Positions 7,476 to 15,530 are shown, counted from the first letter of the stretch. The stretch is 64,000 nt of DNA from Elusimicrobiota bacterium (GCA_016212855.1 JACRDP010000015.1:1-64000), one strand, 5' to 3'. The notes: generated by a model from the letters alone, not told the origin. A program made the numbers and translations.

Positions 7476-8174
7476 TTACGGCTTGGTTACTTTGCGATCC
7501 TCTAGGAAGCAATAGCCGAAATTCTTCACATTAACGATCCTTTCGGCGAGGTCCGCGGGGAGGGATTTTTTCAGACGATTGAGCAGCACGTCCAAAGCGC
7601 GCGATAAACCGGGGTCTTCGACCCCTTCGACCATGCGGTACAAATCCTCGCGCGAGACCGGCTGGGGGCTCTTTTCCACGAGAATGTGGAACAAGGTGAA
7701 GCCCTTCGGCGTCAGGGCGGCGGTCGGGGCTCCCTTCCAGAGAACCTGGCGGTCGGAGATGCGCAGAATCAGGTCGCCCCGGACGAGAACGCCCCGGTCC
7801 TGCTGGGCGCGCCGAAACAGCGCGTCGAGCGTGGCCATCAGCTCCCGGGAGTTCTCCGACTTGCTCACGAAATAGTCCACGCCCTTCTCAAGGCCCTCGA
7901 CCTTCTCGCTCTTGTGGCCGGTGAACAGGACGACGGGCACGCGCGCCAAATCCGGAATGGCCCGCAGTTTTTCGCAGACTTGGGCCCCGTTCTGGTCGGG
8001 TAGAAAGAAATCGAGGAGGATGCAGTCGGGCTTGCGCTGCACGGCGCACTCGAGCGCCTCGGAGCCGGTCACCGCGTATTCGACCGAAGCATAGCCGGCC
8101 GCCGGAAACCAGACCTTGAGCAACTCGATCCAGCCCGCGTCGTCCTCGACGACCAAAATCCGCTCAGCCCTCAT
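7476..8174 (-). CDS. OmpR-type response regulator
   Basis: A 232-residue two-domain regulator. The receiver domain (about 4-120) has E10-D11-D12, phospho-acceptor D55 (CILLDFFLPD), FTGH with the switch Thr, and the conserved Lys in YFVSK. A winged-helix DNA-binding domain (about 135-225) follows, with LTPKGFTLFHILVEK and a C-terminal hairpin NVKNFGYCF. No histidine kinase is adjacent. A TATCAT box lies at 8183-8188, 8 nt before the ATG, so the transcript probably has almost no leader. It lies upstream of the riboswitch operon in the same direction but with its own promoter signals between them. Confidence 0.9.
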   Translation of the reverse strand: MRAERILVVEDDAGWIELLKVWFPAAGYASVEYAVTGSEALECAVQRKPDCILLDFFLPDQNGAQVCEKLRAIPDLARVPVVLFTGHKSEKVEGLEKGVDYFVSKSENSRELMATLDALFRRAQQDRGVLVRGDLILRISDRQVLWKGAPTAALTPKGFTLFHILVEKSPQPVSREDLYRMVEGVEDPGLSRALDVLLNRLKKSLPADLAERIVNVKNFGYCFLEDRKVTKP

Positions 8175-8202
8175 GCGGGCCTATGATAACAAAACCCCCC
8201 GG

Positions 8203-8245
8203 CTGATTTGGATCAATGCCGTTTTTTGGACCGATTTGATATCCT
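8203..8245 (+). promoter_or_regulatory. CRP/FNR-type box and -10 element upstream of ilvE
   Basis: CTGAT-TTGG-ATCAA at 8203-8216 differs by one base from the symmetric FNR consensus TTGAT-N4-ATCAA. A TATCCT -10 box lies at 8240-8245. With a start site near 8251 the box is centred at -41.5, the class II activator position, and no good -35 is present. The box lies between ilvE and the divergent response regulator, so it could affect either. Confidence 0.5.
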
Positions 8246-8282
8246 TTCTTCGTCGGCCGGAGCCCCGGACCCGGAGTAATAA

Positions 8283-9176
8283 ATGAAGATTTACATCGAC
8301 GGCAAATATTACGACAAGGACGACGCGAAGGTCTCCGTCTTCGACCACGGCGTCCTGTACGGCGACGGCATCTTCGAGGGCATTCGCGCCTACAACGGCC
8401 GCATCTTCCGGCTCGAGGACCATCTCCAGCGTCTCGAGGAGTCCGCGAACGCGATTCTTCTCAAGCTGCCGATCCCGATCAAGGAGATCGAGAAGGCGAT
8501 CATCGAGACCGTCCGCCTCAACGGCCTAAAAGACGCCTACATCCGCCTCGTCGTGACCCGCGGCGTGGGCGACCTCGGCCTCGACATGCGCAAGTGCAAG
8601 GCCGGCGCCACTTTGTTCATTATTGCCGACCGCATCGAGCTGTACCCCGAGGAGTTCTACGAGAAGGGCCTGACGGTGATCACGTCCACGATCCGGCAGA
8701 AGGGGCTCGACCAGGTCACTCCCGGCGTCAAATCCCTCAATTATTTAGCCAACATCCTGGCCCGGGCCGAGGCGACCGCCGCCGGCGCGCAGGAGGCCAT
8801 CCTGCTCAACGCGACGGGTCATGTCTCCGAGTGCTCCGGCGACAACATCTTCTACATCAAGGCCGGCAAAATCTTCACCCCGCCGACCTCCGCCGGCATC
8901 CTCGTCGGCGTGACGCGCAACGTCGTCATGGAGTTGTGCGAGAAGAAGCTCGGCAATAAAGTCATCGAGCGCAACTTCCCGCGCTACGATCTCTACTCCG
9001 CCGATGAAGTCTTCCTCACCGGCACCGGCGCCGAGGTCATCTCCGCCGTCAAGATCGACGGACGCGTCATCGGCAAGGGCACCTGCGGACCGACGACCAA
9101 GAACCTGATTAAACACTTCCGGGACTACGCGAACTCCTCGGGCACGCCGGTGTACGAAGCCGTCAAGGCCAAGTAA
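8283..9176 (+). CDS. ilvE: Branched-chain amino acid aminotransferase
   Basis: PLP-dependent class IV aminotransferase of 297 residues that interconverts valine, leucine or isoleucine with their 2-oxo acids using glutamate. The start is typical (IYIDGKYY..., then DHGVLYGDGIFEGIRAY). The PLP lysine is K150 in TPGVKSLNYL, and the phosphate-binding GVTR and GTGAE segments are present. A GGAG ribosome-binding site precedes the ATG. No other ilv genes are nearby. A D-amino acid aminotransferase is the main alternative in this fold, but the FEGIRAY and KSLNYL motifs favour IlvE. Confidence 0.93.
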   Translation: MKIYIDGKYYDKDDAKVSVFDHGVLYGDGIFEGIRAYNGRIFRLEDHLQRLEESANAILLKLPIPIKEIEKAIIETVRLNGLKDAYIRLVVTRGVGDLGLDMRKCKAGATLFIIADRIELYPEEFYEKGLTVITSTIRQKGLDQVTPGVKSLNYLANILARAEATAAGAQEAILLNATGHVSECSGDNIFYIKAGKIFTPPTSAGILVGVTRNVVMELCEKKLGNKVIERNFPRYDLYSADEVFLTGTGAEVISAVKIDGRVIGKGTCGPTTKNLIKHFRDYANSSGTPVYEAVKAK

Positions 9177-9179
9177 GCC

Positions 9180-9791
9180 TCAGGCGATCACCTCGGCGTA
9201 GCGGCGCAGCGCGGCCTGGTAGCCGTTCTCGTTGAACGCCTCCGCGTTGTCGTAAAAGGTGCCGAACAGCCGGTCGAAGCCGAAGAAGCAGATGCCGAAG
9301 TTCGTCGGCATGCGCCCCTCCTCCGAAAACCGCAGATGGTGGATGTCGTGCAGCCGACGGATTTTGCGGTACCAGACCCCGAGGACCGGATTCGTCGCCA
9401 TCCAGTAACCCTCCAGGTGCATCGAGTCGTGCATGTCGCCGAACATGAACTTTCCCCACAGCAAGGCCGCGGCCATGAACACCGCCTGGGAGGCCGCCGG
9501 AATCTTGAGGAGAACGCTGCACACGGCGACGGTACCCCCCAGAATCAGCACGATCGGCAGAAGCCACTCCGCCCCGATGCCGAGGAAGTCCCAGCGCCCC
9601 TCCACCGAGTCCTTGTAGGGCCCGGGCTGGCGCAGGGAGCGCCGCGGCCCGTAGATCTTCAGGTGGTGGATCATGTGGCCGCGCGACAGCCAGGCGATCT
9701 TTTCGCTGTGCAGAAGAATATGCAGGAAGTAGCCGACGGTTTCCGTGAACGCGCACCCGGCGGCGGCCGTCAACGCAAGCTTCAAAATCAT
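9180..9791 (-). CDS. Fatty acid hydroxylase / sterol desaturase superfamily membrane protein
   Basis: A 203-residue integral-membrane di-iron enzyme candidate. The histidine clusters expected for the family are visible: HILLH (about 24-28), HMIHH (about 39-43), HDSMH (near 122) and HDIHH (near 151), separated by hydrophobic spans. Family members hydroxylate or desaturate lipids with O2. A GGAGG ribosome-binding site lies 8 nt before the ATG. It is divergent from two soluble di-iron protein genes, and the 95-bp gap holds a sigma-54 promoter facing those genes. The substrate is not known. Confidence 0.85.
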   Translation of the reverse strand: MILKLALTAAAGCAFTETVGYFLHILLHSEKIAWLSRGHMIHHLKIYGPRRSLRQPGPYKDSVEGRWDFLGIGAEWLLPIVLILGGTVAVCSVLLKIPAASQAVFMAAALLWGKFMFGDMHDSMHLEGYWMATNPVLGVWYRKIRRLHDIHHLRFSEEGRMPTNFGICFFGFDRLFGTFYDNAEAFNENGYQAALRRYAEVIA

Positions 9792-9818
9792 GGGTGAAAC
9801 CTCCGAAGAAACCCGTGT

Positions 9819-9835
9819 TGCGACGAAACGGCCAG
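9819..9835 (-). promoter_or_regulatory. Weak sigma-54-like element facing the hydroxylase gene
   Basis: Read on the minus strand, CTGGCCGTTTCGTCGCA keeps the GG and GC dinucleotides 12 bp apart as in -24/-12 promoters, but several consensus bases are missing. It would make the divergent gap a two-way sigma-54 control region. Tentative. Confidence 0.25.
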
Positions 9836-9837
9836 CC

Positions 9838-9853
9838 TGGCACGATCGTTGCG
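9838..9853 (+). promoter_or_regulatory. Sigma-54 (-24/-12) promoter for the di-iron gene pair
   Basis: TGGCACG-ATCG-TTGCG matches the RpoN consensus TGGCACG-N4-TTGCW closely. The invariant GG (9839-9840) and GC (9851-9852) are exactly 12 bp apart. The predicted start site, near 9864, lies upstream of an AGGAG ribosome-binding site and the ATG at 9887. RpoN promoters require an AAA+ enhancer-binding activator, and none is encoded in this window. Confidence 0.7.
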
Positions 9854-9886
9854 ACGCGACGCCAGGCCCCCCTGGGCAGGAGAACC

Positions 9887-10921
9887 ATGCTCGAGACGAG
9901 AAAGCTCACCGTCGCCCCGCCGCCGCCCGCCACGCTCCAACCCAACGTCTTCCCCCTCGACTGGCCCGCCGGAGGCTCGATCACGCACGACCTGTTCGAG
10001 CTCGCCAAACGCGAGTCCTGGGACCCGGCGCGGCTGCCCTGGGAGCAGATCAAGGACTACAAGCTTTCTAAGGAAGAACGGCTCGGAATCGGCTACTGGT
10101 TCTCGCTGCTCGGCATATTCGACGCCGCCGCTCCGCCCGTGTTCGCGCACGCCCTCATCGAGATGTACAAGCATCACGAGGAGGACGGGGTGCGCAAATG
10201 CTTCTCGACCATATTCCGCGACGAGCTCAACCACGAGGAGATCTGTCGCTTCGCGACGCAAAGCTGCCTGCCCGGCGCCCCCCTGGGCCCCCTGCGCTGG
10301 GAGCCGAAGACGATCCTCGAGAAGGCCGCCTACTCGAACATCCAGTGGGGCTACTACAACGGCGGCCGCTACTGGGACGGCTACGTGGCCGCGCACGGAA
10401 AGTACCCGCTCGAGGTCCTGTTCACCTCGTTCCTCATGGGCGAGGTCGCGGCGACGACTCTTTTCGCCGAGATGGCCAAGGAGGCGAAGCTCCCGCTCTT
10501 TCGCCAGGTGTTCCACAATGTCTCGAAGGACGAGTCGCGGCACGCGCGGATGGCCCTGTACCTGTGCCAGCGCACGTTTCCGACGATGTCGCCGGAGCAC
10601 AAGGCCTTCGTCACCCGCCAGCTGCGGGCGGGCTTCATCTTCCTGTCGATGATCCTCTTCAAGCCGTTTCCGGGCAAGTTTTGGGAGCTGCCCGACGGCT
10701 TCATGGACAACCACATGATCCTCCAGGAAGCCGCGCTGTCGGCCGGGCTGGGCCTGGTCTCGATGAAGAAGCGCGAGGAGGCGTGGAAGAACGCGATGCT
10801 GAAGGTGAAGGCGACGATGGACAAGTTCGGCATCGAGTTCCCGGCCATGCCCGAAGTGGGGCTGTCGGGAGCCGAGGTGCCCGAAGGCGGGATTGAGGAC
10901 GGCCTGATCCCGGTTTTCTAG
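9887..10921 (+). CDS. Ferritin-like di-iron oxygenase/desaturase-like protein 1
   Basis: A soluble helical protein of 344 residues. Two carboxylate-histidine motifs of the acyl-ACP desaturase/R2/AurF type are visible: D112-E113-L-N-H116 and, 30 residues after E186, D215-E216-S-R-H219. I use the ATG at 9887 because an AGGAG site precedes it and the upstream in-frame segment is Arg/Pro-rich and lies over the promoter. The next gene starts 3 nt on and encodes a second di-iron protein, and the divergent gene is a membrane hydroxylase. A role in O2-dependent lipid or alkyl modification is inferred. The exact family is not recognised. Confidence 0.8.
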   Translation: MLETRKLTVAPPPPATLQPNVFPLDWPAGGSITHDLFELAKRESWDPARLPWEQIKDYKLSKEERLGIGYWFSLLGIFDAAAPPVFAHALIEMYKHHEEDGVRKCFSTIFRDELNHEEICRFATQSCLPGAPLGPLRWEPKTILEKAAYSNIQWGYYNGGRYWDGYVAAHGKYPLEVLFTSFLMGEVAATTLFAEMAKEAKLPLFRQVFHNVSKDESRHARMALYLCQRTFPTMSPEHKAFVTRQLRAGFIFLSMILFKPFPGKFWELPDGFMDNHMILQEAALSAGLGLVSMKKREEAWKNAMLKVKATMDKFGIEFPAMPEVGLSGAEVPEGGIEDGLIPVF

Positions 10922-10923
10922 TG

Positions 10924-11751
10924 ATGAGCGCGAAAGAAGACGGACTGAAAATCGGGTCGGCCCGGCACAAGCAGCTGCTCTGCCGCTTCTTCACGGACTC
11001 GTTCGTGAAGATCGACGCCGGCAACACACCCTGGCCGGAGCTGAGCTCCGAATCCGTCGCCCGGCTGAAGTCGCTCCCCGTCTGGGAGGAGGCGGTCAAG
11101 ACCGAGGCGACGACCGCGCACCTCGTGCAGACCTTCGGCCGGGAAATCCGGGACGCAGACCTCAGCGAGGCCATAACGATGAACGGCTTCGAGGAGGGCC
11201 GTCACGCGCTGCTTCTCGAAAACCTGACCCGCCGCTACGGCATCGATGTGCCGCATTTCGAGCCCGAGGCGACCGACGACGCGGAGTGGGGATTCCTCAA
11301 AGTAGGCTATGGAGAATGTTTCGACTCCTTCTTCGGCTTCGGGCTGTTCGCGCTCGCCCGCGACTCCGGCTTCTTTCCCCCGGACCTGGTGAAAATATTC
11401 GACCCGATCATGCAGGAGGAGGCCCGGCACATCATCTTTCACGCCAATTGGGTCGCCTACACGCGCGCGCAGAAGCCGAGCCTCGAGAAGATCGACTTCG
11501 CCTTCCGGGAAGGCATGGCCCTGTACGTGCAGACCATGAGCCGGGCCAAGACCGCCCTGCGCTTCAAGAACGACAACGCCCAGGACAATTTTACGATGGC
11601 CGCGCACTCCTCGTTCGGGGACATCTCCGCGCGGCGCTTCCTCGAGGTCTGCCTCGCCGAGAACGCGCGGCGCCTGGCCGCCTACGACCCGCGGCTGCTC
11701 CGTCCCGACTTCATGCCCAAGCTCGCGCGCGCCGCTCTCGCGGTCATGTGA
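10924..11751 (+). CDS. Ferritin-like di-iron protein 2
   Basis: A 275-residue helical protein with two E-E-x-R-H motifs (EEGRH near 92-96 and EEARH near 165-169) spaced like the two ligand sets of a four-helix di-iron site. It starts at an ATG 3 nt after the preceding stop; an overlapping GTG at 10921 is also possible. Translational coupling to the first di-iron gene is likely. It is not an obvious copy of that gene, so the two may form a hetero-oligomer or act in sequence. The substrate is unknown; the oxygenase role is inferred from motifs only. Confidence 0.75.
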   Translation: MSAKEDGLKIGSARHKQLLCRFFTDSFVKIDAGNTPWPELSSESVARLKSLPVWEEAVKTEATTAHLVQTFGREIRDADLSEAITMNGFEEGRHALLLENLTRRYGIDVPHFEPEATDDAEWGFLKVGYGECFDSFFGFGLFALARDSGFFPPDLVKIFDPIMQEEARHIIFHANWVAYTRAQKPSLEKIDFAFREGMALYVQTMSRAKTALRFKNDNAQDNFTMAAHSSFGDISARRFLEVCLAENARRLAAYDPRLLRPDFMPKLARAALAVM

Positions 11752-11756
11752 TTTGA

Positions 11757-11762
11757 TATTCT
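11757..11762 (+). promoter_or_regulatory. -10 box of xthA
   Basis: TATTCT ends 6 nt before the GTG at 11769, so transcription would start on the initiation codon and give a leaderless mRNA. No clear -35 is seen, and no Shine-Dalgarno sequence precedes the GTG. Confidence 0.5.
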
Positions 11763-11768
11763 GACGGC

Positions 11769-12536
11769 GTGAAACTCGTCAGTTGGAACGTCAACGGCAT
11801 CCGCGCCGTCTGGAAAAAGGGCTTCGGCGACTGGTTCAAGTCCGCCAAGGCCGACGTGGTCTGCCTGCAGGAGACCAAGGCTCAACTCGACCAGCTCGAT
11901 GAAGACGCCATCCACCCGTTCGGCTATCACAGCGAGTTTCACTGGGGCGAGAAGAAGGGCTACTCCGGGGTCGCCACCTTCTCCAAGGCCGCTCCCTCGA
12001 AAATCGAGCGCGGCTTCGACATCCCAAAGTTCGACAACGAGGGGCGCGTCCTCGTCACGAAGCACGGCGACATCACCCTCTTCAACATCTATTTCCCCAA
12101 CGGTAAATCCCGCGAAGAGCGCCTGAAGTTCAAGATGGGCTTTTACGAGGCGTTCCTCGGCGATGTCATCCCGCGCTATCGCAAGCGCGGCGACGACAAG
12201 ATCGTGATCTGCGGCGACGTGAACACGGCGCACAAGGAGATCGACCTGGCGCGCCCCAAGGAGAACCGCAAGATCTCCGGCTTCCTGCCCGAGGAATGCG
12301 AATGGATGGACCGCTTCCTCGCCGACGGCTTCATCGACACCTTCCGCGAGTTCGAGAAGGGCCCCGAGCATTACTCCTGGTGGGACCAGCAGTCCCGCGC
12401 GCGCGAGCGCAACGTGGGCTGGCGCATCGACTATTTTTTCATCTCGAAGAATCTGCGACCGCGCCTGAAGAAGGCGTTCATCCTGCCCGACGTGATGGGC
12501 TCGGATCACTGCCCCGTCGGCATCGAACTGGCCTGA
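11769..12536 (+). CDS. xthA: Exodeoxyribonuclease III
   Basis: Mg-dependent AP endonuclease and 3'-exonuclease of base excision repair, 255 residues. The EEP-fold signatures are intact: SWNVNGIRA at the N-terminus, LQETK with the metal Glu, GDVNTAH in the middle and GSDHCPVG at the end. The start is a GTG 6 nt after a TATTCT box. The gene follows the di-iron pair in the same direction but probably has its own promoter. It ends 9 nt from the convergent lipoprotein gene. Confidence 0.96.
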   Translation: MKLVSWNVNGIRAVWKKGFGDWFKSAKADVVCLQETKAQLDQLDEDAIHPFGYHSEFHWGEKKGYSGVATFSKAAPSKIERGFDIPKFDNEGRVLVTKHGDITLFNIYFPNGKSREERLKFKMGFYEAFLGDVIPRYRKRGDDKIVICGDVNTAHKEIDLARPKENRKISGFLPEECEWMDRFLADGFIDTFREFEKGPEHYSWWDQQSRARERNVGWRIDYFFISKNLRPRLKKAFILPDVMGSDHCPVGIELA

Positions 12537-12545
12537 CCACGGCGC

Positions 12546-13001
12546 TTACTTCGCGACCCAGATTTCCAACGGCTTCGCCGCCCCCTCGTGCGGGAACTTC
12601 GGCAGCGCCGCGGCGATCTCCTCGCGCCGGACCGTGTAATCCTGTTCGGGAAGGATCACGCGCAATCCTTTCACCGCCGGATCGGCGAGAACGGCCTCGA
12701 AGGCCTGCCACGTGCGCATCGGCTGGAACGACCGGCCGGGAGGTATGCGCTTCTTGTCGGTGTGAAGCACCATCACGGTGCCGATGTCTGAGCCCTCGAG
12801 TGAATACTTGATCACGTCGGGACCGGCCTTGACGTCGCCGTAGTTCTCTAGACCCGGGCCGAGAGCCTTGTTCAGCGCGGCGTAGGTGGCGGCGTCGACC
12901 TGGACGTACACTTCCTCGACGAACTGCAAGGTCCAGGCCTTGTTTTTCCCGCACCCGGCGCACGCGAGCGCCGCGATGAGGATCAGGGAGTGCCGCCGCA
13001 T
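12546..13001 (-). CDS. Small lipoprotein of unknown function
   Basis: A 151-residue protein with a type II signal peptide (MRRHSLILIAALACAGC, Cys17 lipidated). The mature domain has no motif I recognise; it is a mix of strands and helices without internal repeats. A TACCAT box lies at 13008-13013 with 6 nt to the ATG, suggesting a leaderless transcript. Upstream lie a CCTAGGC palindrome and a GGGAC-containing stem also seen in part before the exported-protein gene at 15467. Confidence 0.7.
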   Translation of the reverse strand: MRRHSLILIAALACAGCGKNKAWTLQFVEEVYVQVDAATYAALNKALGPGLENYGDVKAGPDVIKYSLEGSDIGTVMVLHTDKKRIPPGRSFQPMRTWQAFEAVLADPAVKGLRVILPEQDYTVRREEIAAALPKFPHEGAAKPLEIWVAK

Positions 13002-13007
13002 GCGACC

Positions 13008-13059
13008 ATGGTATCAGGAAAGTCCCACGAAAGCCTAGGCCGAATGACGGGACGCTTTC
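13008..13059. promoter_or_regulatory. Divergent promoter region with stem-loop
   Basis: Between two divergent genes, GAAAGTCCC (13018-13026) can pair with GGGAC-CG-CTTTC (13049-13059) around a loop that holds the palindrome GCCTAGGC. The -10 box of the minus-strand gene (TACCAT, 13008-13013) overlaps the base of this structure. The opposite gene has TAAGAT at 13098-13103. It may be a regulator site or a structured leader; function unknown. Confidence 0.35.
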
Positions 13060-13097
13060 TCCCCTTAGGTCCCGCGCGGCACGCGCCCCAAGCTCGA

Positions 13098-13103
13098 TAA
13101 GAT
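13098..13103 (+). promoter_or_regulatory. -10 box of the secreted nuclease/phosphatase-like gene
   Basis: TAAGAT is followed by 6 nt and then the GTG start at 13110, the same spacing as xthA. No ribosome-binding site is present. A leaderless message is predicted. Confidence 0.5.
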
Positions 13104-13109
13104 GCCTGC

Positions 13110-14114
13110 GTGCCCCGTGTTCTGCTCGTTCTGCTTTTTTTCTCGTTCTCGGCCCGCGCCCAGTACGTCGGCGCCGCGCCCGTCGAGCGCCAGGACGGCC
13201 TGCCCGATCTGTACCGCGATCTCTGGAGGCGACTGAAGGCTTTGCGGCCCACGCCTCCTCCTCCCCCCGGCGAGCTCGGCCGGATCGTCTCCTGGAACGT
13301 GCAGACTCTCGGCAAGAAGGCCTCGAAGTCCAAGAAGGACGCTTTGCGCTACGGCCTCGGCCGCGCCCTGATCGGCGCGGGTCCCGCCGTTCTCGCCGCC
13401 CAGGAGGTCGCCAACGACAAGGGCGCGGAGACGCTGACCCGGCAGCTCCCGGGAGAAGGGCGGGACTGGACGGTGAGCTTCCTCGACACCTCCGACGCGA
13501 TGAACAACGCGATCTTCACGAGTCCGGGCGTCAAGCTGAACTGCTCCGGCAACCTGATGCTCGAGGGCGTGCGCCACCCGCCGCACATGGCGCACCTGAC
13601 GGTGGGCGGCGCCGACTTCACCTTGCTCAGCGTCCACCTCAGCTACGACAAGGGCGACGCGGACTCCTCGGCGGCCGAGCTCAAGCTCATCATGAGCTGG
13701 GTCCGCACGCAGGCCGCCAAGCCCGGCGCCGATCCCGATTTCGTGATCGCCGGAGACTTCAACCTCGCGACGTCCCGGGGCAAGGCGCTCAGCGCGCGCT
13801 CCGAGGAGCGCTCCTGGACGCCCCTCGAGGACAGCCTCGGCGCGGGTTTCATCGCGCTCGTCGACGAACCGACCTCGCGCCACGGCCGCGAAGGCGTCGC
13901 CAACAACTACGACCACTTCCTGGTCAGCGACGACTTCCTCAACGAAGAGTTCGTCGTCGCCGGCGCCGTCGACACGGCCGAGGTCGTCGCGGCCGAGAAG
14001 CAGGCGGGCGGCCGCGCCTCCGACCACTTTCCGATCGCGCTGAGCTTCCGTCAGGCCGGCGCCGGGCGCGACGGCAAGCCCCTCGTCCTCGACGGCGCCG
14101 CGATCTGCAAGTAG
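13110..14114 (+). CDS. Secreted endonuclease/exonuclease/phosphatase family protein
   Basis: A 334-residue protein with a signal peptide (MPRVLLVLLFFSFSARAQ) and a DNase I/EEP-fold domain from about 50 to 320. The metal and catalytic motifs can be followed: SWNVQT, AAQEV, GDFNLAT, NYDHFLV and SDHFPI. Enzymes of this fold cut phosphodiester or phosphomonoester bonds; an exported nuclease for extracellular DNA is one possibility and a lipid phosphodiesterase another. The GTG start is chosen from the signal peptide and the TAAGAT box 6 nt upstream. It ends 6 nt from the convergent exported-protein gene. Confidence 0.85.
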   Translation: MPRVLLVLLFFSFSARAQYVGAAPVERQDGLPDLYRDLWRRLKALRPTPPPPPGELGRIVSWNVQTLGKKASKSKKDALRYGLGRALIGAGPAVLAAQEVANDKGAETLTRQLPGEGRDWTVSFLDTSDAMNNAIFTSPGVKLNCSGNLMLEGVRHPPHMAHLTVGGADFTLLSVHLSYDKGDADSSAAELKLIMSWVRTQAAKPGADPDFVIAGDFNLATSRGKALSARSEERSWTPLEDSLGAGFIALVDEPTSRHGREGVANNYDHFLVSDDFLNEEFVVAGAVDTAEVVAAEKQAGGRASDHFPIALSFRQAGAGRDGKPLVLDGAAICK

Positions 14115-14120
14115 CGGCGG

Positions 14121-15467
14121 CTACGGGCGAACGATCAGGCGGCCGGTGAGCCGCAGCCAGCCGCGACGCCAGAATCCGCCGCCCCCCCTCATCCCGCCGC
14201 GCTCGACCGCCGTGTCCGAGATCGGAATCGCCCTGGCCTCCGGCTGCGCGCCGAACAGGGCCATGATCCGGTCCCAACGCCCGATGCCGACGAGGCGCTT
14301 GACCGAGCGGCCGAAGGCGATCGTGCCGAGGTAAACCTCCCCGCCGTCGCCGTCGGAGAGATGGGCCTCCACCTTGAGCTCCTTCTCCTTGGAAAAGTCG
14401 AACACGCGCTGCAGCGGGGTCTTGTCCTTCTTGTCGGCGTCGAGACGCGCGCGCCAGGACTCGGCGATCGCAGCCGGCATCGTCTTTCCCGAAAGCAGGT
14501 CGCCCAAGGAAGGCTCCCAGAACGTCAGCTCGGTGCGGTCGTCGTGCTCGAGCGCCAGGCGCACGCGCCGTTCGCCCAGGTCGGCGACCGGGATCGGCGC
14601 GCCGAAGCCCTTGATCTCCGCAGGCAGCGGCTGTTTTGCGTCCATGAAGACGAGGCCGGTGTTCTCCTGCTTGCGCGCGAGGATGCCGGAGAACTGCGCC
14701 TCACCCGTCGTGAGCACGCGGATGCGGCTGACGCCCGGGGTCTTGGCGAGCTCGCGCAAGGTCGAGAGCTTTCGCCACCAATAGCGCAGGCCGAGGTCCA
14801 TGAGGCTTTGGGCCGTGATCATCGGCGGCAGCTTGACGATCTCGAAGGCGAGCACGCCCAAACCGGCCGTGACCGAGCCCGACGCGTGCCAGACGACGCC
14901 CGCTTTCACGAACTGGAAGGCCGTCTCGAGAGCGTAGTGCAGGACGCGCGCGACCGGGCCGAGCTCGACGGTCGCGTGCAGGGGCTTGGACAAAAGGTGA
15001 ACACGCGAGCCGGAGACCGGAGTCCTCGCTGCGTCGGGCGCGGCGGGCGGGAACGGGAGATCCGCCGCGGACAAACCGCCGCCCGCGAGCACGGGGGCCT
15101 CGGCGGCTTCCGCGCCGAGCGCGCGGGCCATGAGCTCGTCGGCGGCCCCGCGGGCCTCGGCGGCCGGAGCCGCGCTCAGATTGATCGTCTGAAATTGCGC
15201 GACCGCCGCGGCGACGGCGGGGAGCTTGAGGACTGACGGCGCGACGACCGGAACCGGGGCGATCGCCGGGGCCGAGGGCATCAGAGAAGGCAGCAGCGAG
15301 GGCGCCGACAAGGCCGGGGCCGCGAGAGCGGGCGCGCCCGGCAGGGTGACGAGCGGCGCGACGGGTCCCGAACGCGACAGCCCCGCGACGGGCAGAACGG
15401 CCCGTTGGGCGGCGGCCGGGAGGGCCGCGAGCAGGAAGGCGCCGATCAAAAGACGCTGAATGCCCAT
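14121..15467 (-). CDS. Exported protein with Pro/Ala-rich N-terminus, unknown function
   Basis: A 448-residue protein. A signal peptide (cleavage likely after LPAAA) is followed by about 70 residues rich in Pro, Ala, Leu and Val, then a mixed domain with two hydrophobic stretches (about 155-210) and a C-terminal part with Arg-rich end. I recognise no family. The first residues after the predicted cleavage site (AQR) and the low-complexity segment resemble those of the HExxH protein at 30701, suggesting a shared export or anchoring style. There is no clear ribosome-binding site. Confidence 0.65.
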   Translation of the reverse strand: MGIQRLLIGAFLLAALPAAAQRAVLPVAGLSRSGPVAPLVTLPGAPALAAPALSAPSLLPSLMPSAPAIAPVPVVAPSVLKLPAVAAAVAQFQTINLSAAPAAEARGAADELMARALGAEAAEAPVLAGGGLSAADLPFPPAAPDAARTPVSGSRVHLLSKPLHATVELGPVARVLHYALETAFQFVKAGVVWHASGSVTAGLGVLAFEIVKLPPMITAQSLMDLGLRYWWRKLSTLRELAKTPGVSRIRVLTTGEAQFSGILARKQENTGLVFMDAKQPLPAEIKGFGAPIPVADLGERRVRLALEHDDRTELTFWEPSLGDLLSGKTMPAAIAESWRARLDADKKDKTPLQRVFDFSKEKELKVEAHLSDGDGGEVYLGTIAFGRSVKRLVGIGRWDRIMALFGAQPEARAIPISDTAVERGGMRGGGGFWRRGWLRLTGRLIVRP

Positions 15468-15492
15468 CTGATTAAGTGTGCTTCCCGCCGCT

Positions 15493-15530
15493 ACTATAGG
15501 AAAGAGTCCTTGGTCCCGGCCCGGTGGGCC
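15493..15530 (-). promoter_or_regulatory. Promoter and GGCCC hairpin upstream of the exported protein
   Basis: On the minus strand GGCCC-ACC-GGGCC (15530-15518) forms a short GC hairpin, followed by GGGACC and then TATAGT (15498-15493). Transcription would begin roughly 18 nt before the ATG. Similar GGCCC/CCTAGG-rich sequence occurs upstream of other exported-protein genes here. Confidence 0.4.

Noticed and set aside
13238-13255. GGCTTTGCGGCC, which resembles the GEMM GCAAAGCC core on the other strand
   Set aside because: It lies inside the nuclease/phosphatase-like coding sequence, and the rest of the riboswitch structure is absent.
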